Of a stretch of DNA of 64,000 nucleotides, positions 17,448-27,697 are shown one piece after another (positions within the stretch are counted from its first letter, which is position 1; every line of letters begins with the position of its first letter). Both the position numbers and the translations under genes were made by a program. The notes beneath the pieces were generated by a model. The model made no database searches and was not told where the DNA came from. It worked only from the letters and a program-made list of their open reading frames with translations. This stretch comes from Massilia sp. PDC64 (lineage in GTDB: Bacteria > Pseudomonadota > Gammaproteobacteria > Burkholderiales > Burkholderiaceae_D), in assembly GCF_900101265.1 (NCBI RefSeq), contig NZ_FMZS01000003.1:186001-250000 (forward strand), read 5' to 3'.

Positions 17448-18176
17448 ATGAAAGCAATCGTCACCGGCCACACGAGGGGCCTCGGCGCCGCGCTCGCCGC
17501 CAACCTGCTGGCGCGCGGCGTGCCCGTCCTCGGCATGGCGCGCACCCGTTCGGCCGAACTGGCGGACGCCTATCCCGACCTGCTCGAAGAGGTCGAACTC
17601 GACCTGGCCGACAGCGTGGCGCTGTCGCGCTGGCTCGCGGGCAGCATGCTGGGCGATTACCTGGACGGCACGGGCGCCGTCCTGCTGCTCAACAATGCGG
17701 GCATGGTGAGTCCCGTCGGTCCCCTGGACGCGCAGGATCCGCAGGCCGTGCTGCGCGCCGTGCAGCTGAACGTGGCGGCGCCGATGGCGCTCGCGGCCGC
17801 CGTCGTGCGTGCCAGCGACGGGGCGCAGCGGCGCATCCTGCACATTTCCAGCGGTGCCGGCCGCAACGCGTACCCGGGCTGGAGCGTCTACTGCGCCACC
17901 AAGGCCGCCCTCGACCAGCACGCGCGCGCCGTCGCCCTCGACTGCGAACGCGGGGTGCGCATCTGCAGCCTGGCGCCCGGCGTCATCGACACGAACATGC
18001 AGGCCGAGATCCGCGCCACGCCGGAAGACCGCTTCCCCATGCGCCAGCGTTTCGTCGACCTGAAGGAGACGGGCTCGCTCGTCGATCCGGACGAATGCGC
18101 GGAACGGCTGGTCGACTACCTGCTCGGCGCCGGCTTCGGCGCCGAGGTCATCGCCGACCTGAGGACACTCTCTTAA
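17448..18176 (+). CDS. SDR family oxidoreductase (sepiapterin/benzil reductase-like)
   Basis: A 242-residue short-chain dehydrogenase with a compact start MKAIVTGHTRGLG (cofactor loop), NNAG (LLLNNAGMVSP), Ser in HISSGAGR and the YxxxK pair in WSVYCATKAALD. The C-terminal half (PGVIDTNMQAEIR, VDLKETGSLVDPDECAERLVDYLL) resembles sepiapterin reductase and YueD-type benzil reductases. The ATG at 17448 follows CAGGAG. Its stop overlaps that of the convergent GST gene in TTAA. The substrate is unknown. Confidence 0.9.
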   Translation: MKAIVTGHTRGLGAALAANLLARGVPVLGMARTRSAELADAYPDLLEEVELDLADSVALSRWLAGSMLGDYLDGTGAVLLLNNAGMVSPVGPLDAQDPQAVLRAVQLNVAAPMALAAAVVRASDGAQRRILHISSGAGRNAYPGWSVYCATKAALDQHARAVALDCERGVRICSLAPGVIDTNMQAEIRATPEDRFPMRQRFVDLKETGSLVDPDECAERLVDYLLGAGFGAEVIADLRTLS

Positions 18177-18883
18177 GCGGCGGGCGCGCGCGGGATCTGC
18201 AGGCCCTCGATGACGGCGGGGCGGGCGCGGAACGCTTCCAGCACGCGGCCCACTTCGGGGAAGCGGTCGAAGCCGACGATCTCGGCCGCGTCGTAGAACC
18301 CCACCAGGTTGTTCACCCACGGGAACGTCGCGACGTCGGCGATCGTGTACTCGTCGCCCATGATCCAGTCGCGGCCCTTCAGGTGGCCGTCGAGCACGCC
18401 GAGCAGGCGCTTGGTTTCGTGCACGTAGCGGTCGCGCGGACGCTTGTCCTCGTACTCGCGGCCCGCGAATTTATGGAAAAAGCCCAGCTGGCCGAACATC
18501 GGGCCGATTCCGCCCATCTGGAACATGACCCACTGGATCGTCTCGTAGCGGCGTGCCGGGTCGGACGGCAGCAGCTTGCCCGTCTTTTCGGCGAGGTACA
18601 GCAGGATCGCGCCCGATTCCCACAGCGGCAGCGGCTTGCCGCCCGGGCCATCGGGGTCGATGATCGCGGGGATCTTGTTGTTCGGGTTCAGCGACATGAA
18701 TTCCGGCGTCGTCTGCTCGTTCTTGTCGAACGCGATGCGGTGCGCCTCGTAGGGCAGGCCGATCTCCTCCAGCATGATCGACACCTTGACGCCGTTCGGC
18801 GTGGGCAGCGAATACAACTGCAGGCGGTCGGGGTGCTGCGCGGGCCATCTCTGCGTGATGAGGAACTGGTTCAGGTCGGTCAC
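18173..18883 (-). CDS. Glutathione S-transferase family protein, YfcG/YghU (Nu-class)-like
   Basis: A 236-residue GST. The thioredoxin-like N domain (about 18-105; LYSLPTPNGVKVSIMLEEIG, NPNNKIPAIID, WESGAILLYLAEK) is followed by a helical C domain. The N-terminal TPNGVK segment replaces the classical Tyr/Ser motif and is typical of Nu-class enzymes with glutathione disulfide reductase activity. GTG 18883 is the probable start: AAGGAG lies 6 nt upstream. A TTG 13 codons earlier lacks a ribosome site. The role here, thiol-disulfide or peroxide chemistry, is inferred from the family. Confidence 0.9.
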   Translation of the reverse strand: MTDLNQFLITQRWPAQHPDRLQLYSLPTPNGVKVSIMLEEIGLPYEAHRIAFDKNEQTTPEFMSLNPNNKIPAIIDPDGPGGKPLPLWESGAILLYLAEKTGKLLPSDPARRYETIQWVMFQMGGIGPMFGQLGFFHKFAGREYEDKRPRDRYVHETKRLLGVLDGHLKGRDWIMGDEYTIADVATFPWVNNLVGFYDAAEIVGFDRFPEVGRVLEAFRARPAVIEGLQIPRAPAA

Positions 18884-18981
18884 GGCGATCTCCTTCGGTT
18901 TGATTGCATTGATTGTACTCAAGATAGGGTTTTCCGCAGGGTGGGAGCATACATCTTGGTCTTGGGCAACGACGGGAAGCC

Positions 18982-20823
18982 ATGGACGAGCTGCTGCGTT
19001 ATTACGAGGAAGAGCTGGGACTGTTCGGCCAGTTCGCGCGCGAATTCCGCGCCCGCTATCCCAAGCCCGCCAGCGACCTGCACGTGTCCGGCGAGACGTG
19101 GGACGACCCCAGCGTCGCCCGGCTCATCCAGTCCGTGGCACTGCTGTCGGCCCGCATCAACAAGCGCCTCGACGACGACTACCCCAGGTTCACGGAAGCG
19201 CTGCTCGACAGCCTGTACCCGCACTACCTGCGGCCGCTGCCGTCGTATTCCATCGTCCAGGTGGGACAGCGCGGGCCCGGCGAAGTGCCGGATACCCCGT
19301 CCGTGCTGGCGCGCGGCACGATGCTGCGCACGAGCGCCGGCACGGACACGCCGTGCCTGTTCCGCACCGTCTACGATGTGCTGCTGGCGCCGCTCGCCGT
19401 CGCGCGCCTCGCGTTCGTGCCGCTGCTCGAGGTCCCGCGCGCGCAGCGGGCACCCCGCGGGGCGGGCTGCGGCATAAGCCTGACGATCGAGACGACCCGC
19501 GGCGCGTTCGAGCGGCTGCCGGCAAGCTTGCGCCTGTTCGCGGACGGCGAGGCATCGACGCGCGCCGCGCTCATCGATGCCCTGTTCCTGCGCTGCGCCG
19601 CGGCGTGGGTGCAGCCGGAAGGCGACAAGGGCTGGCTGCCGCTGCCGCGCGTCCCGCTGCGCCTGGCCGGACTCGCGGACGGCGACGCCATGCTGCCGTA
19701 TCCTGCCCGCTCGCACCCCGCGCCGCGCCTGCTGACGGAGTATTTCTGTTATCCGGAAAAATTCAACTTCATCGACGTCGACCTGGCGCAGCTGGCCGGC
19801 CTGCTGCCGCCGCGCTGCCGGCGGTTTACCCTGCACCTTGCGCTGTCCGGCATCGGCCCGGACTCCGACGCGGCCCGTCTGCTGGCCGGCGTGGATGCGC
19901 GCAACCTGCTGCCCGGCTGTACTCCGGTCATCAACCTGTTTCCGAAGGCCGGGGCGCCCGTGCAGCTGGCGTACACGAGCGCCGACTACCCGCTGCTGGC
20001 CGACGGCGCGCATGCGGCGGCCTACGAGATCCACAGCGTGGACGCCGTGCGGCTCGTGCGCGAGGGGACGGGCACCGTCACGCGCTTCGATCCCCTGTAC
20101 GCGCCGGGCGGCGAGGGGAATGCAGGCGGCGAAGCGTCGCACCGCGCGCACTACTGGATCGCGCGGCGCGACTACGCGACGGCGGCCGTCAGCCCCGGCC
20201 ACGAGATGCGCATCGCCCTCGTCGACGCCGACTTCCGCCCGCTCGACGCGGCCGGCGCCACCCTGTCGACGGAACTGACGTGCAGTAACCGCGATGTGCC
20301 GTCGCGCCTGCCGTACGGCCAGCCGCAGGGCGACCTGCGCAGCGACGAGCTGTCCACGCTGGCCCCCATCCGCATGCTGAGGAAACCGACGCCCAGCTGG
20401 CGCTTCGGCGGCCCGCGCGGGTCGCACTGGCGGCTGATCTCCCACCTGGCGCTGAACCACGCGGGCCTGACGATGGCGGGCCTGGCCGATTTCCAGAAGA
20501 TGCTGGCGCTGTACGACCTGCCGCGGTCCCCGGTCGCCCAGCGCCAGATCGCGGGCATCGTCGGCCTCGAGCACGGCACCGTGCGCGCATGGGTGGGTGC
20601 GGCGCCGGTCGCCAGCCTGATGCCCGGCATCGGCATCCGCCTGACCGTGGACGAGGAGGCGTTCGCCGGCACGGGCCTGTACCCGTTCGTGCAGGTGCTC
20701 GACCAGTATTTCGCCCTGAACGGCCACCTGAACTGTTTTACGCGGCTGCAGGTCGTGTCGCAGCAGACCGGTCGCGAGCTCCTCGCCTGTGCACCGCGCA
20801 CGAGCCGCGGCGGATGGACCTGA
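18982..20823 (+). CDS. tssF: Type VI secretion baseplate subunit TssF
   Basis: A 613-residue protein with the ImpG/VasA/TssF start ([24 protein letters not shown], blocks LLRYYEEEL and [10 protein letters not shown]), [33 protein letters not shown] and [11 protein letters not shown], which are family signatures. Length matches TssF. In the T6SS baseplate, TssF binds TssG, TssK and TssE under the spike. The next gene is tssG with a 10-bp overlap. No tssA-E or tssH-M genes are visible on either side, so this pair stands apart from any full cluster in the window. Confidence 0.93.
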   Translation: MDELLRYYEEELGLFGQFAREFRARYPKPASDLHVSGETWDDPSVARLIQSVALLSARINKRLDDDYPRFTEALLDSLYPHYLRPLPSYSIVQVGQRGPGEVPDTPSVLARGTMLRTSAGTDTPCLFRTVYDVLLAPLAVARLAFVPLLEVPRAQRAPRGAGCGISLTIETTRGAFERLPASLRLFADGEASTRAALIDALFLRCAAAWVQPEGDKGWLPLPRVPLRLAGLADGDAMLPYPARSHPAPRLLTEYFCYPEKFNFIDVDLAQLAGLLPPRCRRFTLHLALSGIGPDSDAARLLAGVDARNLLPGCTPVINLFPKAGAPVQLAYTSADYPLLADGAHAAAYEIHSVDAVRLVREGTGTVTRFDPLYAPGGEGNAGGEASHRAHYWIARRDYATAAVSPGHEMRIALVDADFRPLDAAGATLSTELTCSNRDVPSRLPYGQPQGDLRSDELSTLAPIRMLRKPTPSWRFGGPRGSHWRLISHLALNHAGLTMAGLADFQKMLALYDLPRSPVAQRQIAGIVGLEHGTVRAWVGAAPVASLMPGIGIRLTVDEEAFAGTGLYPFVQVLDQYFALNGHLNCFTRLQVVSQQTGRELLACAPRTSRGGWT

Positions 20824-21815
20824 TCGCCCGCCTGCTGGCCGAGCCCCAGCGCTTCGAGTTCGTCCAGGCCGTGCGCCTGCTGTTGCTAGCGCTGGGCGAG
20901 CGCGGCATCCCCGAACGGCGGGCATTGGCCCGGCACCTGCGCTTCGCGAACAGCCTCGCGCTGGCGTTCCCGCCGAGCCAGATCGAGGCCGCGGCCGGGG
21001 AGCCCGACGGTTATCGGCTGACGCCCACCTTCATGGGCCTGCTGGGTGCGCACGGGGCGCTGCCGCTGCACGTGACGGAACGGCTGCTCGCGCTGCCGGC
21101 GGACGGGCAGGATGCCGAGGTGGCCCGCGCCTTCCTCGACATGTTCAGCACGCGCATGCTCGCCCTGTGGTACCGCGCGTGGCAGAAATACCGGGTCGAG
21201 CACCTCGTGGCGGGCCCGCGCGACGCCTTCCTGCCGCTGCTGCTGGCGTTGGCCGGCGTGCCGGCCGGCGGCGTCTTTGCGCGCGACGGCGTGCCGGACA
21301 CCGCGCTGGCCGCGTTCGCCGGCCTGCTGCGCCGGCGGCCCGTGTCCGCCACCGTGCTGGGCCGGGTATTGACGAGCCATTTCGGCGTGGCCGTGCGGGT
21401 GCAGGAAGGAATCGGCCATTGGGACCCGCTGGCGCCTGGCGAACAAAGCATCGTCGGCACCAATGCATGGCTCGGGCGCCGCGCGCTGCTGGGCGAACGC
21501 AGCTGGCGCCCGGACCTGCGCGTGCGCGTGCGCATCGGCCCCCTCGACCGGGCCCGCTACGACCAGTTCCTGCCCGGCGCCCCGGGTGCCCGCGCGCTGC
21601 GCACCCTGTTGCAGCTGTTCGCTGTCCCGACCCTCGCGTACGACATCGTGCTCGTGCTGCGCCAGGCGGACCTGGGGCCGGTGCAACTGGATGCGCCCGG
21701 CCGCCGGCTCGGCCTGGACAGCTATTTGCTGTCCGCGCCCGCCACGGCCGACCGGGCCGACCTCTGTTACGAACTCCGCCCGCTGGATCCGCTGCCTCCC
21801 TTAAAATCCCCTTGA
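20814..21815 (+). CDS. tssG: Type VI secretion baseplate subunit TssG
   Basis: A 333-residue ImpH/VasB/TssG protein. Motifs are [11 protein letters not shown] near the N terminus, [34 protein letters not shown] and a C-terminal [19 protein letters not shown]. Length fits the family. ATG 20814 overlaps the tssF stop by 10 bp, indicating coupled translation, as expected because TssF and TssG form a complex. The stop codon overlaps the -35 box of the copper promoter that follows. Lack of other tss genes nearby is noted in the findings. Confidence 0.92.
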   Translation: MDLIARLLAEPQRFEFVQAVRLLLLALGERGIPERRALARHLRFANSLALAFPPSQIEAAAGEPDGYRLTPTFMGLLGAHGALPLHVTERLLALPADGQDAEVARAFLDMFSTRMLALWYRAWQKYRVEHLVAGPRDAFLPLLLALAGVPAGGVFARDGVPDTALAAFAGLLRRRPVSATVLGRVLTSHFGVAVRVQEGIGHWDPLAPGEQSIVGTNAWLGRRALLGERSWRPDLRVRVRIGPLDRARYDQFLPGAPGARALRTLLQLFAVPTLAYDIVLVLRQADLGPVQLDAPGRRLGLDSYLLSAPATADRADLCYELRPLDPLPPLKSP

Positions 21816-21842
21816 CCTTCCCATTGTGGGAAGGCATATCCT
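21812..21842 (+). promoter_or_regulatory. CueR-type (MerR family) copper promoter of copA
   Basis: The -35 box TTGACC (21812-21817) and -10 box TATCCT (21837-21842) are separated by exactly 19 bp. The spacer region carries a perfect dyad CCTTCCCA-TTG-TGGGAAGG (21816-21834). An overlong 19-bp spacer with a centred dyad is the hallmark of MerR-family activators, and the CCTTCC/GGAAGG arms match CueR operators. No cueR gene is in the window. The -35 overlaps the tssG stop. Confidence 0.85.
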
Positions 21843-21868
21843 GTGCTGGCAATGACAGGAGGATATTT

Positions 21869-24271
21869 ATGGCGATCGATATCGACATCAGCGGAATGAC
21901 GTGCGCCTCGTGCGTGGCGCGCGTCGAAAAGGCGATCAAGGCCGTGCCGGGCGTGCGCGACGCGAGCGTCAACCTGGCCACGGAACGGGCGGCCGTGCAG
22001 GGCGAGGGGCTCGACCTGCAGGCCATCCTGGCCGCCGTCGAGCGGGCCGGCTATGCCGCGCGGCCGACGGGGACGGTCAAGGCCGAGAGCGCGCCGGACT
22101 GGCCGACGTGGTGGCCCGTCGCGCTGGCGGCGCTGCTCAGCGTTCCGCTCGTCGCACCGATGCTGCTGGAACCGTTCGGCGTGCACTGGATGTTGCCCGG
22201 CTGGCTGCAACTGCTGCTGGCGACGCCCGTCCAGTTCTGGCTCGGCGCGCGCTTTTATCGCGCGGGCTGGAAGGCGTTGCGGGCCGGCGCGGGCAACATG
22301 GACCTGCTCGTCGCCATCGGCACGTCGGCCGCGTATTTCCTGTCGCTCTGGCAGCTGGCGAGCGCGGGCGGCGGCCACCTGTATTTCGAATCGGCCGCCG
22401 TCGTCATCACGCTCGTGCTGCTCGGTAAATGGCTGGAAGGCAGGGCGAAGCACCAGACCGTGGCCGCGATCCGGGCGCTGGAAGCGCTGCGGCCGGCGTC
22501 GGCCATCGTCCGCCGCGACGGCCGGGACACCGCCATCGCGCTCGACGCCCTGCGTGCCGGCGACCAGATGGTCGTGCGGCCGGGCGAGCGCGTGCCGGCC
22601 GACGGCCGCGTCGTGGAAGGATCGAGCCACCTGGACGAATCCCTGCTGACGGGCGAAAGCCTGCCCGTGGCCAGGGGCGCGGGCGACCGCGTGACGGGCG
22701 GCGCCGTCAACGGCGAAGGCCTGCTGCTCGTGGAGGCGACGGCCGTCGGCGCGGACAGCATGCTGGCGCGGATCATCCGGATGGTCGAGGATGCGCAGGC
22801 GGCCAAGGCGCCGATCCAGCGCCTCGTCGACAAGGTCAGCGCCGTGTTCGTGCCCGTCGTGCTGCTCATCTCCCTGGTCACCTTGCTGGCCTGGGGCCTG
22901 GCCACGGGCGACTGGCAACAGGCATTATTGAATGCGGTCGCCGTGCAGGTGATCGCGTGCCCGTGCGCGCTGGGCCTCGCCACGCCGACGGGGATCATGG
23001 TCGGCACGGGCGCGGCCGCGCGCCACGGGATCCTCATCAAGGACGCGGAAGCGCTGGAAACGGCGCACGCGCTCGACATGGTCGTGTTCGACAAGACAGG
23101 CACCCTGACGGAAGGGCGTCCCCGCGTCGTCGCGCTGGAAGGTCATGACCCGCAACGGTTGCTGGCGCTGGCCGCGGCCGTGCAGCAGGGCAGTGCACAC
23201 CCGCTGGCGCGGGCCGTGACGGAACAGGCGGCCGCGCAGGGCGTGGCGCCGCCGGCTGCGACCGGGTCGGCCGCGCTGCCGGGCCGTGGCGTGCGGGCCC
23301 GCGTGGACGGCGCGACCGTCTGGCTGGGCAACTGCAGGCTGCTCGACGAAATCGGTGCCGGTGCCCCCGCAGCTCCGCTGGTCGCGGCGGCCGCACGCCA
23401 CGAAGCGGATGGATGCACCGTATCGTGGCTCGCGCGCGAGGCGGACGGCGGCATCGTCGTGGAAGGCGTGCTCGCGTTCGGCGACCGCCTGAAACCGACG
23501 AGCCGCGCCGCCATCGCCCGCCTGCGCGAACTCGGCGTGGACAGTATGATGCTCAGCGGCGACAACGAAGGGAGCGCCCGCGCCGTCGCCGAAGCGCTGG
23601 GCCTGACGCGCTGGGTCGCGCAGGTACAGCCGCAGGACAAGGCGGACGTCGTGCGCGGCCTGATGACGGAAGGCCGTAAAGTGGGCATGGTGGGCGACGG
23701 CATCAATGACGCGCCGGCGCTGGCGGCGGCCCACGTCGGCATCGCCATGGCCGGCGGCACGGACGTCGCATTGCACACGGCCGGGGTCACGCTGATGCGG
23801 GGCGACCCGCTGCTCGTGGCGGACGCCATCGACATCTCGGACCGCACGTGGCGCAAGATCCGCCAGAACCTCGTCTGGGCCTTCGTCTACAACGTCGTCG
23901 GCATCCCCGTCGCGGCACTGGGCCTGCTGAACCCCGTGCTGGCAGGTGCCGCGATGGCCCTGAGTTCCGTCAGCGTCGTCACGAATGCGCTGCTGCTGCG
24001 GCGCTGGCAGCCGGCGCCGCGGCCCGTACCCGATACCATTCCAACCCAACCCCAAGGAGCACACACGATGTATGAATTGACCGTCGAAGACATGAGCTGC
24101 GGCCACTGCGTGGGCCGCGTCACGAAGTCCGTGCAGGCGATCGACAAGGATGCGAAAGTCGAAGTCGACCTGCCGACCAAGAAGGTGAAAATCGACAGCA
24201 GCGCGGACATCGACCGGATCGCCGAGGCCATCGTGGCGGCGGGCTATCCGGTCACCGCGAAAAGCGCTTGA
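21869..24271 (+). CDS. copA: Copper-translocating P1B-type ATPase CopA fused in frame to a C-terminal CopZ-like domain
   Basis: An 800-residue Cu(I) export ATPase. The N-terminal HMA domain has MTCASC (Cys12, Cys15). Membrane helices flank the actuator TGES loop, the transmembrane metal site C364-P-C366, the phosphorylation Asp408 in DKTGTLTEG, and the hinge GDGINDAP. The canonical CopA core ends near residue 720 ([14 protein letters not shown]). No stop follows: the frame continues through a Pro-rich linker into residues 734-800, a second HMA domain with MSCGHC (Cys744, Cys747). CopZ is usually a separate gene. A strong ribosome site precedes Met734, so both a fusion and a free chaperone may be made. 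ATG 21869 follows AGGAGG. Copper induction through the CueR-type promoter is expected. Confidence 0.93.
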   Translation: MAIDIDISGMTCASCVARVEKAIKAVPGVRDASVNLATERAAVQGEGLDLQAILAAVERAGYAARPTGTVKAESAPDWPTWWPVALAALLSVPLVAPMLLEPFGVHWMLPGWLQLLLATPVQFWLGARFYRAGWKALRAGAGNMDLLVAIGTSAAYFLSLWQLASAGGGHLYFESAAVVITLVLLGKWLEGRAKHQTVAAIRALEALRPASAIVRRDGRDTAIALDALRAGDQMVVRPGERVPADGRVVEGSSHLDESLLTGESLPVARGAGDRVTGGAVNGEGLLLVEATAVGADSMLARIIRMVEDAQAAKAPIQRLVDKVSAVFVPVVLLISLVTLLAWGLATGDWQQALLNAVAVQVIACPCALGLATPTGIMVGTGAAARHGILIKDAEALETAHALDMVVFDKTGTLTEGRPRVVALEGHDPQRLLALAAAVQQGSAHPLARAVTEQAAAQGVAPPAATGSAALPGRGVRARVDGATVWLGNCRLLDEIGAGAPAAPLVAAAARHEADGCTVSWLAREADGGIVVEGVLAFGDRLKPTSRAAIARLRELGVDSMMLSGDNEGSARAVAEALGLTRWVAQVQPQDKADVVRGLMTEGRKVGMVGDGINDAPALAAAHVGIAMAGGTDVALHTAGVTLMRGDPLLVADAIDISDRTWRKIRQNLVWAFVYNVVGIPVAALGLLNPVLAGAAMALSSVSVVTNALLLRRWQPAPRPVPDTIPTQPQGAHTMYELTVEDMSCGHCVGRVTKSVQAIDKDAKVEVDLPTKKVKIDSSADIDRIAEAIVAAGYPVTAKSA
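24068..24271 (+). CDS. copZ: CopZ-like copper chaperone, nested in frame at the 3' end of copA
   Basis: The last 67 codons of the copA frame form a complete HMA chaperone starting [18 protein letters not shown] (MxCxxC present) and ending VTAKSA. The sequence CCAAGGAG lies 8-9 nt before ATG 24068, which is a better ribosome site than chance would give. Free CopZ delivers Cu(I) to CopA or CueR in the cytoplasm. I infer that internal initiation yields this protein in addition to the fusion. The last 20 bp overlap the convergent receptor gene. Confidence 0.7.
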   Translation: MYELTVEDMSCGHCVGRVTKSVQAIDKDAKVEVDLPTKKVKIDSSADIDRIAEAIVAAGYPVTAKSA

Positions 24272-26234
24272 CGACGCCCACCCAGACGCGCCGCGCGACG
24301 AAGTGGTCGAACCCGGCCTGGCGGAACGTGGGCGTGTCGGTGCGATAGGCGCGCCGGCTGCCGTCGAAGATGTCGTCGGCGTTGACCGTGAGGTCGAGCG
24401 TTTTATCGATCCCGTGCTTCCACACCAGGTTCACGCTGCTCGTCGGCCCGTAGCGGCCGAGCGGCGTGATGCCGGCCGACTGGGCGTGCGCGTCGAGCGA
24501 CACGTCGCCGTAGCCCGCCCGGACGTTGACATAGCCGGAGACGGCATCCCGGCCGAGCGCCACGCGGTAGACGCCGCCGTCCACGCCCAGGTGCAGCGGT
24601 TCATCCGGCTTCCAGTCCAGCGCGCCCGTGATCCCCAGCGTACGGGCTTGTCCGCCGTTCCGTTTCGACGTGACGAGTACATTGTCCTCGAACGTGCGCG
24701 TATCGATCACGGGATCCCGGCTGGCGCGATAAAAGACGCCGGCGCTGCCCGTCAGGTGCGGCATCTCCTTGTTCACGCCGATCTCCCATGACGCGAGACG
24801 CTGCGGCCCGAGGTTCGGATTGCCGCGGCTGACGTTCTGCGCGTCGACATAGGTCGTGAACGGACCCAGGTCGCGCGGGTCGGGCAGCTGCAGGCTGCGG
24901 CGGTAGCCGAGCGTCACGTCGGTACCGTCCCGCAGCGCGTATTTCACGTGCAGGCTGGGATCGAACGTCCGCCAGCGTGCGGTGCGTCCGGCCCGCGCGC
25001 CCAGCAGCGTCTCCCATTTGCCGAGGACGATCCGGTCGGTCACGTACGCGGCGGCCGACGTCATCGTCACGGTGTACGCATTGGTCGTGTTGCGGTCCGG
25101 CGCCTCCGCGCCGGTTGCGGGATCGACGGCGGCCTGGTAGTTGCCGATGGCGTCGGTCTTGTGCCGGATGTCGAGCCCCAGCCCCCATTGGGCGAGCGTC
25201 CAGTCGACCGTGGCCTGGTCGAAGCGGCGCGCCGACGTGCCCGCGCCGCGGCTGTAGGCCGTCGCGCGCGCGGGCACGACGAATACGTCGCGATACGATT
25301 TGTCGACGAGGGTGTCCGTGGTGCTGTGCTGGAGCGACGCCTTCAGCGCGGTCCCGTTCCATTGCCGGCTGTAGGTCAGACTCGCGCTGTCGTCGGATTG
25401 TTCGTTGGGTCCGTACGAGATGCGGTGATGGATGGTCTCGTCATCGCCCGTGCGTTCCTCGCCCAGCACGTCGAACAGGGGCCGCGACCGGCGTCGCGCA
25501 TGGCGCGCCGAGAAGCTGACGCTGTCGGTGTCGCCCAGTGCGTAGTCGACGCCCAGCGCGGCGCTGTCGACGACACGGCGCACGAACACCTCCGAGGATT
25601 GCACCGTTTGCCCTTCCTGCCCGGTGAGCGGATTGTTCCAGTCGACCGCAGACCGGCGGATCTTGCGCGTGCCGTCGTGACGGACCGCGACGTTGCCGTG
25701 CACGCTCAAGCCACCCCGCGTCACGTCGCCCGACGCACCGGCATTCCACAAGGCCTGGTCCGTGGCGCTAGCGCGGACCTGCGCGTGCTCGCCGGGCTTG
25801 CGGTTGCGCTTCAGGACGATGTTGACGATCGCGCCGCCGTTGGCATTCTGCGCGGCGGACGGATTCGTGATGACCTCCACGCTCGCGATGTCGGCGCCGC
25901 TCATCGTCTGCAGCGCCACCGCGCGGTCTTCGTCGGACCCGGACAGCTGCGCCGTCGGCCTGCCGTCCACGAGGACCGTGACCTGCGTGTTGCCCTTGAC
26001 CGCGATCCGGCCGTCGGCCGTTACCGCCAGTTCCGGCGTCGCCTGCAGCACGTCCTGCGCGGACCCGTTGGCCGCGCGCGGCGCGTTCGACACGTCGTAG
26101 ACGGTCCTGTCGATCTTCTTCACGACCGCCTCCTTGCGGGCGGTGACGGTCACGGACGGCACAGGCGGATCTTGAGCGCGGGCCAACGGCGCGGCGAGCA
26201 CGAGCAGCAGGGTGGCATAACGGGGCTTGGTCAC
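24252..26234 (-). CDS. TonB-dependent outer-membrane receptor, OMP_b-brl_3-like barrel
   Basis: A 660-residue outer-membrane protein. A signal peptide (1-20, cut near ARA) precedes SVTVTARKE, a TonB-box-like start, and a plug (about 45-140: [51 protein letters not shown] in blocks). The large C-terminal barrel ends with an aromatic-poor RFSR. The plug style matches receptors with OMP_b-brl_3 barrels rather than classical siderophore receptors, so the ligand may not be iron. It starts at GTG 26234 after GAGAGGAC. It is next to copper genes, but no copper-specific feature is seen in it. Confidence 0.88.
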   Translation of the reverse strand: MTKPRYATLLLVLAAPLARAQDPPVPSVTVTARKEAVVKKIDRTVYDVSNAPRAANGSAQDVLQATPELAVTADGRIAVKGNTQVTVLVDGRPTAQLSGSDEDRAVALQTMSGADIASVEVITNPSAAQNANGGAIVNIVLKRNRKPGEHAQVRASATDQALWNAGASGDVTRGGLSVHGNVAVRHDGTRKIRRSAVDWNNPLTGQEGQTVQSSEVFVRRVVDSAALGVDYALGDTDSVSFSARHARRRSRPLFDVLGEERTGDDETIHHRISYGPNEQSDDSASLTYSRQWNGTALKASLQHSTTDTLVDKSYRDVFVVPARATAYSRGAGTSARRFDQATVDWTLAQWGLGLDIRHKTDAIGNYQAAVDPATGAEAPDRNTTNAYTVTMTSAAAYVTDRIVLGKWETLLGARAGRTARWRTFDPSLHVKYALRDGTDVTLGYRRSLQLPDPRDLGPFTTYVDAQNVSRGNPNLGPQRLASWEIGVNKEMPHLTGSAGVFYRASRDPVIDTRTFEDNVLVTSKRNGGQARTLGITGALDWKPDEPLHLGVDGGVYRVALGRDAVSGYVNVRAGYGDVSLDAHAQSAGITPLGRYGPTSSVNLVWKHGIDKTLDLTVNADDIFDGSRRAYRTDTPTFRQAGFDHFVARRVWVGVVKRFSR

Positions 26235-26329
26235 GGTGTCCTCTCAATCCGGCGAACCGGATTGTCGGGGATGGCCGCCCGTGCCGCGCGGCCTGTGTGA
26301 CCAAACCCCGGATCGGGGTGACGGGACCG

Positions 26330-27697
26330 TCAGTGGCCTTCGTGTCCTCCCCGTTTGGCGGTCCCGATCACCTCCCCGGACGCCGGCGCGGCCGGTGCGC
26401 CGACCGCGTCGGGCACGGGCCCCGTCCACTCGCGCGCCACGGTGCCGGCCGGGTGCTTGTACCAGCCCGGATCGCGGTAATCGCCCCGCGCCAGGCCTTC
26501 GCGCACCTTGATGACGGTGAACATGCCGCCCATTTCGATGTCGCCGAACGGACCGCGCCCCGCCATCATGGGCAGCGTGTTTTCCGGCAGCGCCATGCGC
26601 ATGCCGCCCATCGATCCCCCCTTGTCGCCCATGACCATGTAGCCCGGCACGAGGTCGTTGATCTTCTGCGCCACGCCGGCCTGGTCGACGCCGATCAGGT
26701 TCGGCATGGCGTGGCTCATCGCGTTCATCGTGTGGTGCGATTTATGGCAATGGAAGGCCCAGTCGCCCGGATTGTCGGCAACGAATTCGATGGCGCGCAT
26801 CTGGCCGACGCCGATGTCGACCGTCACCTCGGGCCAGCGCGCGGACGGGGGAATCCATCCGCCGTCCGTGCCCGTCACCTCGAAGCGGTGGCCGTGGATG
26901 TGGAACGGATGGTTCGTCATCGTCAGGTTGCCCATGCGGATGCGCACCTTGTCGTCCTTGCGTACGACCATCGGGTCCGTGCCGGGGAAGGCGCGGCTGT
27001 TGATGGTCCACAGGTTGAAGTCCAACATCGTGTTCACGTTCGGCGTGTAGTTGCCGGGCTCGATGTCGTACGCGTTCAGCAGGAACACGAAGTCGCGGTC
27101 GACGGCGTGCTGGCGCGGGTCTTTCGGGTGCGTGACCCAGAAGCCCATCATGCCCATCGCCATCTGCGTCATCTCGTCGCTGTGCGGGTGGTACATGAAC
27201 GTGCCGGCGTAGCGCGCGACGAATTCGTAGACGAACGTCTTGCCGGGAGCGATGGCGGGCTGCACGAGCCCCGCCACGCCGTCCATCCCGCTGGGCAGGA
27301 TCTGGCCGTGCCAGTGGATCGTCGTCGCCTCCGGCAGTTTGTTGGTCACGAAGATGCGCACCCTGTCGCCCTCGACGACCTCGATCGTCGGCCCCGGGCT
27401 CTGGCCGTTGTAGCCCCACAGGTTCGCCTTCATGCCGGGCGCGATCTCGCGCACGACGGGTTCGGCCACGAGGTGGAATTCCTTGACGCCGTTCTTCATG
27501 CGCCACGGCAGGCTCCAGCCGTTCAGCGTGACGACGGGGTTGTACGGCCGGCCGCTCGTCGGGTGCAGCGGCGGCTGGGTGGCGGGCGAGGACTGGACCG
27601 GAGCTTCCGGTATGGCGGCCGCGCCGGCCTTCGACACGAGCGAGGCGCCGACCATGGCGCCGGCCGCGCCGGTGATAAAGTTTCTGCGGCTGGTCAT
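26330..27697 (-). CDS. Periplasmic multicopper oxidase (copper-resistance type)
   Basis: A 455-residue Tat-exported oxidase; SRRNFITGAAGA is a twin-arginine signal. Copper ligands are visible in order: HWHG (128-131), HPHS (170-173), HPFHIHGH (263-270) and HCHKSHH (316-322) with type-1 Cys317. Met-rich stretches (MTQMAMGMMG, GGSMGGMRM) and a His-rich tail are consistent with cuprous oxidase function. It is shorter than plasmid CopA/PcoA (about 600) and resembles the compact copper oxidases beside Cus-type efflux. Its start overlaps the stop of the upstream TolC-like gene (ATGA), so the operon is translationally coupled. Confidence 0.93.
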   Translation of the reverse strand: MTSRRNFITGAAGAMVGASLVSKAGAAAIPEAPVQSSPATQPPLHPTSGRPYNPVVTLNGWSLPWRMKNGVKEFHLVAEPVVREIAPGMKANLWGYNGQSPGPTIEVVEGDRVRIFVTNKLPEATTIHWHGQILPSGMDGVAGLVQPAIAPGKTFVYEFVARYAGTFMYHPHSDEMTQMAMGMMGFWVTHPKDPRQHAVDRDFVFLLNAYDIEPGNYTPNVNTMLDFNLWTINSRAFPGTDPMVVRKDDKVRIRMGNLTMTNHPFHIHGHRFEVTGTDGGWIPPSARWPEVTVDIGVGQMRAIEFVADNPGDWAFHCHKSHHTMNAMSHAMPNLIGVDQAGVAQKINDLVPGYMVMGDKGGSMGGMRMALPENTLPMMAGRGPFGDIEMGGMFTVIKVREGLARGDYRDPGWYKHPAGTVAREWTGPVPDAVGAPAAPASGEVIGTAKRGGHEGH

